NCBI GenBank assembly: GCA_001797905.1
Contig: MGQS01000131.1
Span: 11,889-28,229 of the forward strand
Reading direction: 5' to 3'
Origin: Deltaproteobacteria bacterium RBG_16_54_11
Lineage (GTDB): Bacteria > Desulfobacterota > B13-G15 > RBG-16-54-18
Length of the DNA stretch: 16,341 bases
Position numbers and translations under genes: made by a program. Numbering within the stretch: the first letter of the stretch is position 1; the number at the start of each line of letters is the position of its first letter. The notes beneath the pieces were generated by a model. The model was not told where the DNA came from and made no database searches. It was given only the letters and a program-made list of their open reading frames with translations. Below are positions 14,702 through 16,341 of this stretch, piece by piece.

Positions 14702-15427
14702 TCATCCCCGGCTTTTACCTTCGGCGATGAGGGTCTTCCACATGTCGTTGGCCGCTTCGGCAAAGGACTGCGCATCGATGAGGGGTTGCGTGATTCTCTC
14801 CAATGTCTCGGAGGATATTTTCATGGATCGTACCAGTTCCCGCCCCGCCTGCGTTGTAGCAGCCAGTATGTCATCAAGTTTATCTTTGAAAAAAGGGCTT
14901 ATCATTGCTTCGGCAGCCGGCCTGTAGATTTCGGCCAAAAGCCTTCGGCCGGGAGAGGCGAAAAGATACTTCACGTGCGCTGACAGCGCTCTGAAATGGC
15001 CCTCGTCCGGCATCCCGGAAACGGAGAGTATCACGGCTGCGGGGATCTTATGGCGCAAGGGGTGAAACATGCGTCCCTCGTGAATCTCAAAAAAAGGCTG
15101 AATCGACGGAAGCGTGCGCTCGATAAAAGCCTTGAGCGTCGCGGTCATGGCGTAGTTATACAGGGGCGTTGCATAGACAACGAGGTCAGATTCCAGCCAC
15201 TTCGGGAACAGCTCGTTGGTCATGTCGTCCTTGTGAATGCACGTTCCGGGGGTCTTTGTCCAGCACGTGAAGCACCCTCTGCAATGCTTGATGGTTTTCT
15301 CACGCAGAGCCACCGTCTCGACCTCAGCGCCGGCATCACGCATACCTTTGCTAAGGCAATTCAACATCAGTTCAGTCTTACTCTGGTCGCTGCTCCGCGG
15401 GCTGGAATTGATCGCCAATACCTTCAT
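14702..15427 (-). CDS. Iron-sulfur flavoprotein (NADPH-dependent FMN reductase family)
   Basis: A 241-residue flavodoxin-like protein. The N-terminal FMN-phosphate loop is INSSPRSSDQSKTE (6-19), and YATPLYNYAMTATLKAFIER (85-104) is the usual second FMN segment. Between them lies a compact cysteine motif, CX2CX2CX7C (C49, C52, C55, C63), matching the [4Fe-4S] site of archaeal and anaerobe iron-sulfur flavoproteins (Isf). It probably passes electrons between a ferredoxin-like donor and an acceptor such as quinones, O2 or xenobiotics. The C-terminal 60 residues are helical. AAGGAG lies 7 nt before the ATG at 15427. It could supply electrons to the nearby radical SAM enzyme, but this is only conjecture. 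Confidence 0.8.
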   Translation of the reverse strand: MKVLAINSSPRSSDQSKTELMLNCLSKGMRDAGAEVETVALREKTIKHCRGCFTCWTKTPGTCIHKDDMTNELFPKWLESDLVVYATPLYNYAMTATLKAFIERTLPSIQPFFEIHEGRMFHPLRHKIPAAVILSVSGMPDEGHFRALSAHVKYLFASPGRRLLAEIYRPAAEAMISPFFKDKLDDILAATTQAGRELVRSMKISSETLERITQPLIDAQSFAEAANDMWKTLIAEGKSRG

Positions 15428-15452
15428 GTAACATCTCCTTTATTATCTCTCT

Positions 15453-15482
15453 CATAACGGCTCGCTTGAAGCGGCTGTTATG
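15453..15482 (-). repeat. Short attC-like hairpin (possibly truncated integron site)
   Basis: A 30-nt near-perfect hairpin: CATAAC pairs with GTTATG, then GC/GC, then CGCTT/AAGCG, with one mismatch, one bulged base and a tiny loop. The minus strand reads TAACxxCCGCTTCAAGCG, as do many integron attC 5' ends, and ends in CGTTATG. It is much shorter than a full attC (about 57 nt or more), so it would be an internally deleted site. It overlaps the stop codon of the hydrolase gene and could also act as a transcript-end hairpin. Confidence 0.4.
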
Positions 15483-16134
15483 GCTGTTTGCTATCGTTGC
15501 GATTAACTGCATCAATGACTTGGCCCGTTGACAGCACCTCTACTCCGATATTCTTCATTTCCCGCCTTCCTTGATCGTACAATCCGGATATTGCGTCATC
15601 TACCAAAACTACCCGGAAGTCTCGTTCGCTGGCCTCGTAGATTGAAGTGCGAGGACAATTTGGGAAGTTGCATCCGCTGAAGACGAGCGTCGAAATACCC
15701 TGTTCGCGAAGGTACTGCTCCAGGGGGGTCTTGTAAAATGCGCCCCAGCGCGGCTTGTAGATCACCACCTCACGTGAGTTGATGGTTTGGATGCCGCCGG
15801 AGAGTAGCAGATCCGCGTCGAGTTCAATCCCGGCATGCGGAAGTAATTCCGGCGAAAGTTGGCACCCCGAAGAACCAGCCGATACTAGAGCTATACCCTG
15901 CTCGACAAATTCTTTACGGCAGAGATCGACGTTTGAGCCATCGGCTTTGTATATCCGAACGATATGAATGATAGGTTTTTCTACGGTACGAAAAGCTTCC
16001 AGAAGGGTCCGCATGCGGAGAAGAATAGCCGAAGTCCCTGGAATCTCAAAGGGCTGCCCATCGAGTGTATCACACTGCGTATCAATGGTGATAAGCGCAG
16101 CGTTGGACCACTCTGGCTCTGTGTATCTGCTCAT
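15478..16134 (-). CDS. Isochorismatase-fold cysteine hydrolase
   Basis: A 218-residue protein with the catalytic triad of the family: D18 (ITIDTQ), K127 (VIYKPRWGAF) and C160 (FSGCNFPNCPRTS, at the place of the usual GVxTxxCV). The second cysteine of the motif, C160, fits the nucleophile position. Relatives hydrolyse isochorismate, nicotinamide, N-carbamoyl compounds or peroxyureidoacrylate; the substrate here is open. Start ATG 16134 has GAGGGG upstream. The gene begins 19 bp after an attC-like site and ends at a second, shorter one, so it may be an integron gene cassette. Confidence 0.8.
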   Translation of the reverse strand: MSRYTEPEWSNAALITIDTQCDTLDGQPFEIPGTSAILLRMRTLLEAFRTVEKPIIHIVRIYKADGSNVDLCRKEFVEQGIALVSAGSSGCQLSPELLPHAGIELDADLLLSGGIQTINSREVVIYKPRWGAFYKTPLEQYLREQGISTLVFSGCNFPNCPRTSIYEASERDFRVVLVDDAISGLYDQGRREMKNIGVEVLSTGQVIDAVNRNDSKQP

Positions 16135-16153
16135 ATCCCCTCTGTTTTAGTGG

Positions 16154-16210
16154 GCATAACGCTAAGGGTTAGGCGCGCTGTAAAGCGTCGCCTGCACCCT
16201 TTTGTTGGCC
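16154..16210 (-). other. Candidate integron attC recombination site
   Basis: A 57-bp element read on the minus strand. R'' is GGCCAAC at the left, L' is GCCTAAC (exact RYYYAAC), and R' is GTTATGC at the right end (consensus GTTRRRY, one mismatch). Between them are paired arms: AAGGGT/ACCCTT, a 2:1 internal loop, AGGCG/CGCCT, one bulged A, CGCT/AGCG, and a 4-nt loop. Length, imperfect fold with extrahelical bases and position (overlapping one gene's stop and 19 bp before the next gene's start) all fit an attC. R'' and R' pair only through AAC/GTT, which is expected when R' comes partly from the next cassette. Confidence 0.5.
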
Positions 16211-16341
16211 ATCCGCTTTGAATCCTTCGTGGAAAGCGACAGTGCCCTGCGGAGTATGGCCGTCGAAAGACAGAGCGAAGAAAACCTCCTGTGGCACTCC
16301 CTCATGCACAAGTCCAGGCATGTTCTTAAACCCGAGTCTTC
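16169..16341 (-). CDS. Partial gene, 3' end only (unknown function)
   Basis: The frame is open from the window edge to a TAA at 16169-16171 and gives at least 56 C-terminal residues, including GLVHEGVPQEVFFALSFDG and TPQGTVAFHEGFKADG. The composition is protein-like and no other frame here is better. I do not recognise the family. Its last residues and stop codon lie within the attC-like site, as is usual for integron cassette genes. The true start is outside the window. Confidence 0.6.
   Translation of the reverse strand, partial: RLGFKNMPGLVHEGVPQEVFFALSFDGHTPQGTVAFHEGFKADGQQKGAGDALQRA

Noticed and set aside
14555..14983. Plus-strand frame of 142 residues (and a similar one at 14586-14927)
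   Set aside because: It is antisense to the RAYT remnant and the flavoprotein gene, and its composition is not protein-like.

Overview
The window looks like a chromosomal segment from an anaerobic, moderately GC-rich bacterium, most likely of the Desulfobacterota/Deltaproteobacteria type. This is an inference from several traits: a selenocysteine-coded RiPP-like precursor beside its radical SAM/SPASM maturase, a second radical SAM enzyme, a rubredoxin-like multi-zinc-ribbon protein, an iron-sulfur flavoprotein, an AcuB-like CBS-ACT protein, and C-rich palindromic intergenic repeats. No rRNA, tRNA, CRISPR array or complete transposon was seen.

Layout. 1-541 is non-coding: a cluster of C/G-rich palindromic repeats followed by a good sigma-70 promoter. 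542-3302 (+) is a three-gene operon: SAM methyltransferase, 5-formyltetrahydrofolate cyclo-ligase-like protein, and a polytopic membrane protein ending in a helix-hairpin-helix (DUF4332-like) tail. 3344-5143 (-) holds a CBS-CBS-ACT sensor followed by an unrecognised 395-residue protein. 5357-6205 (+) is an exported or anchored HEAT-repeat protein. 6417-6794 (-) is a small secreted six-cysteine protein, divergent from a DUF3108 envelope protein (6989-7777, +). 8018-12250 (-) holds an acyl-ACP-reductase-like dehydrogenase, a metallo-beta-lactamase-fold hydrolase, a BioB/HydE-like radical SAM enzyme, a four-helix membrane protein and a rubredoxin-like protein. 12394-14371 (-) is the most notable locus. 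14702-16341 (-) has an iron-sulfur flavoprotein, an isochorismatase-fold hydrolase and the 3' end of an unknown gene. Integron-type attC-like structures lie on both sides of the hydrolase gene.

The key discovery is at 14171-14371 on the minus strand. A 66-residue peptide gene is invisible to ordinary ORF calling because it contains two in-frame UGA codons (residues 37 and 62). Each UGA is followed, after 11 or 14 nt, by a perfect 7- or 8-bp stem with the same GGU apical loop. That is the hallmark of a bacterial SECIS element, and the two stem sequences are unrelated. The peptide has a strong Shine-Dalgarno, a leader-like hydrophobic N-terminal half, and a Gly/Ser-rich core with both selenocysteines. 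It lies directly upstream of a 543-residue radical SAM/SPASM maturase. From memory this is the SbtA/SbtM (selenobiotic, thio(seleno)oxazole) RiPP type, here with two Sec residues.

Mobile DNA traces: a decayed REP-associated tyrosine transposase (RAYT) N-terminus at 14534-14696 upstream of the selenopeptide, a pair of 40-bp repeats each immediately 3' of a radical SAM gene, and the attC-like sites. Together they suggest that the right half of the window is a mobile, accessory region.
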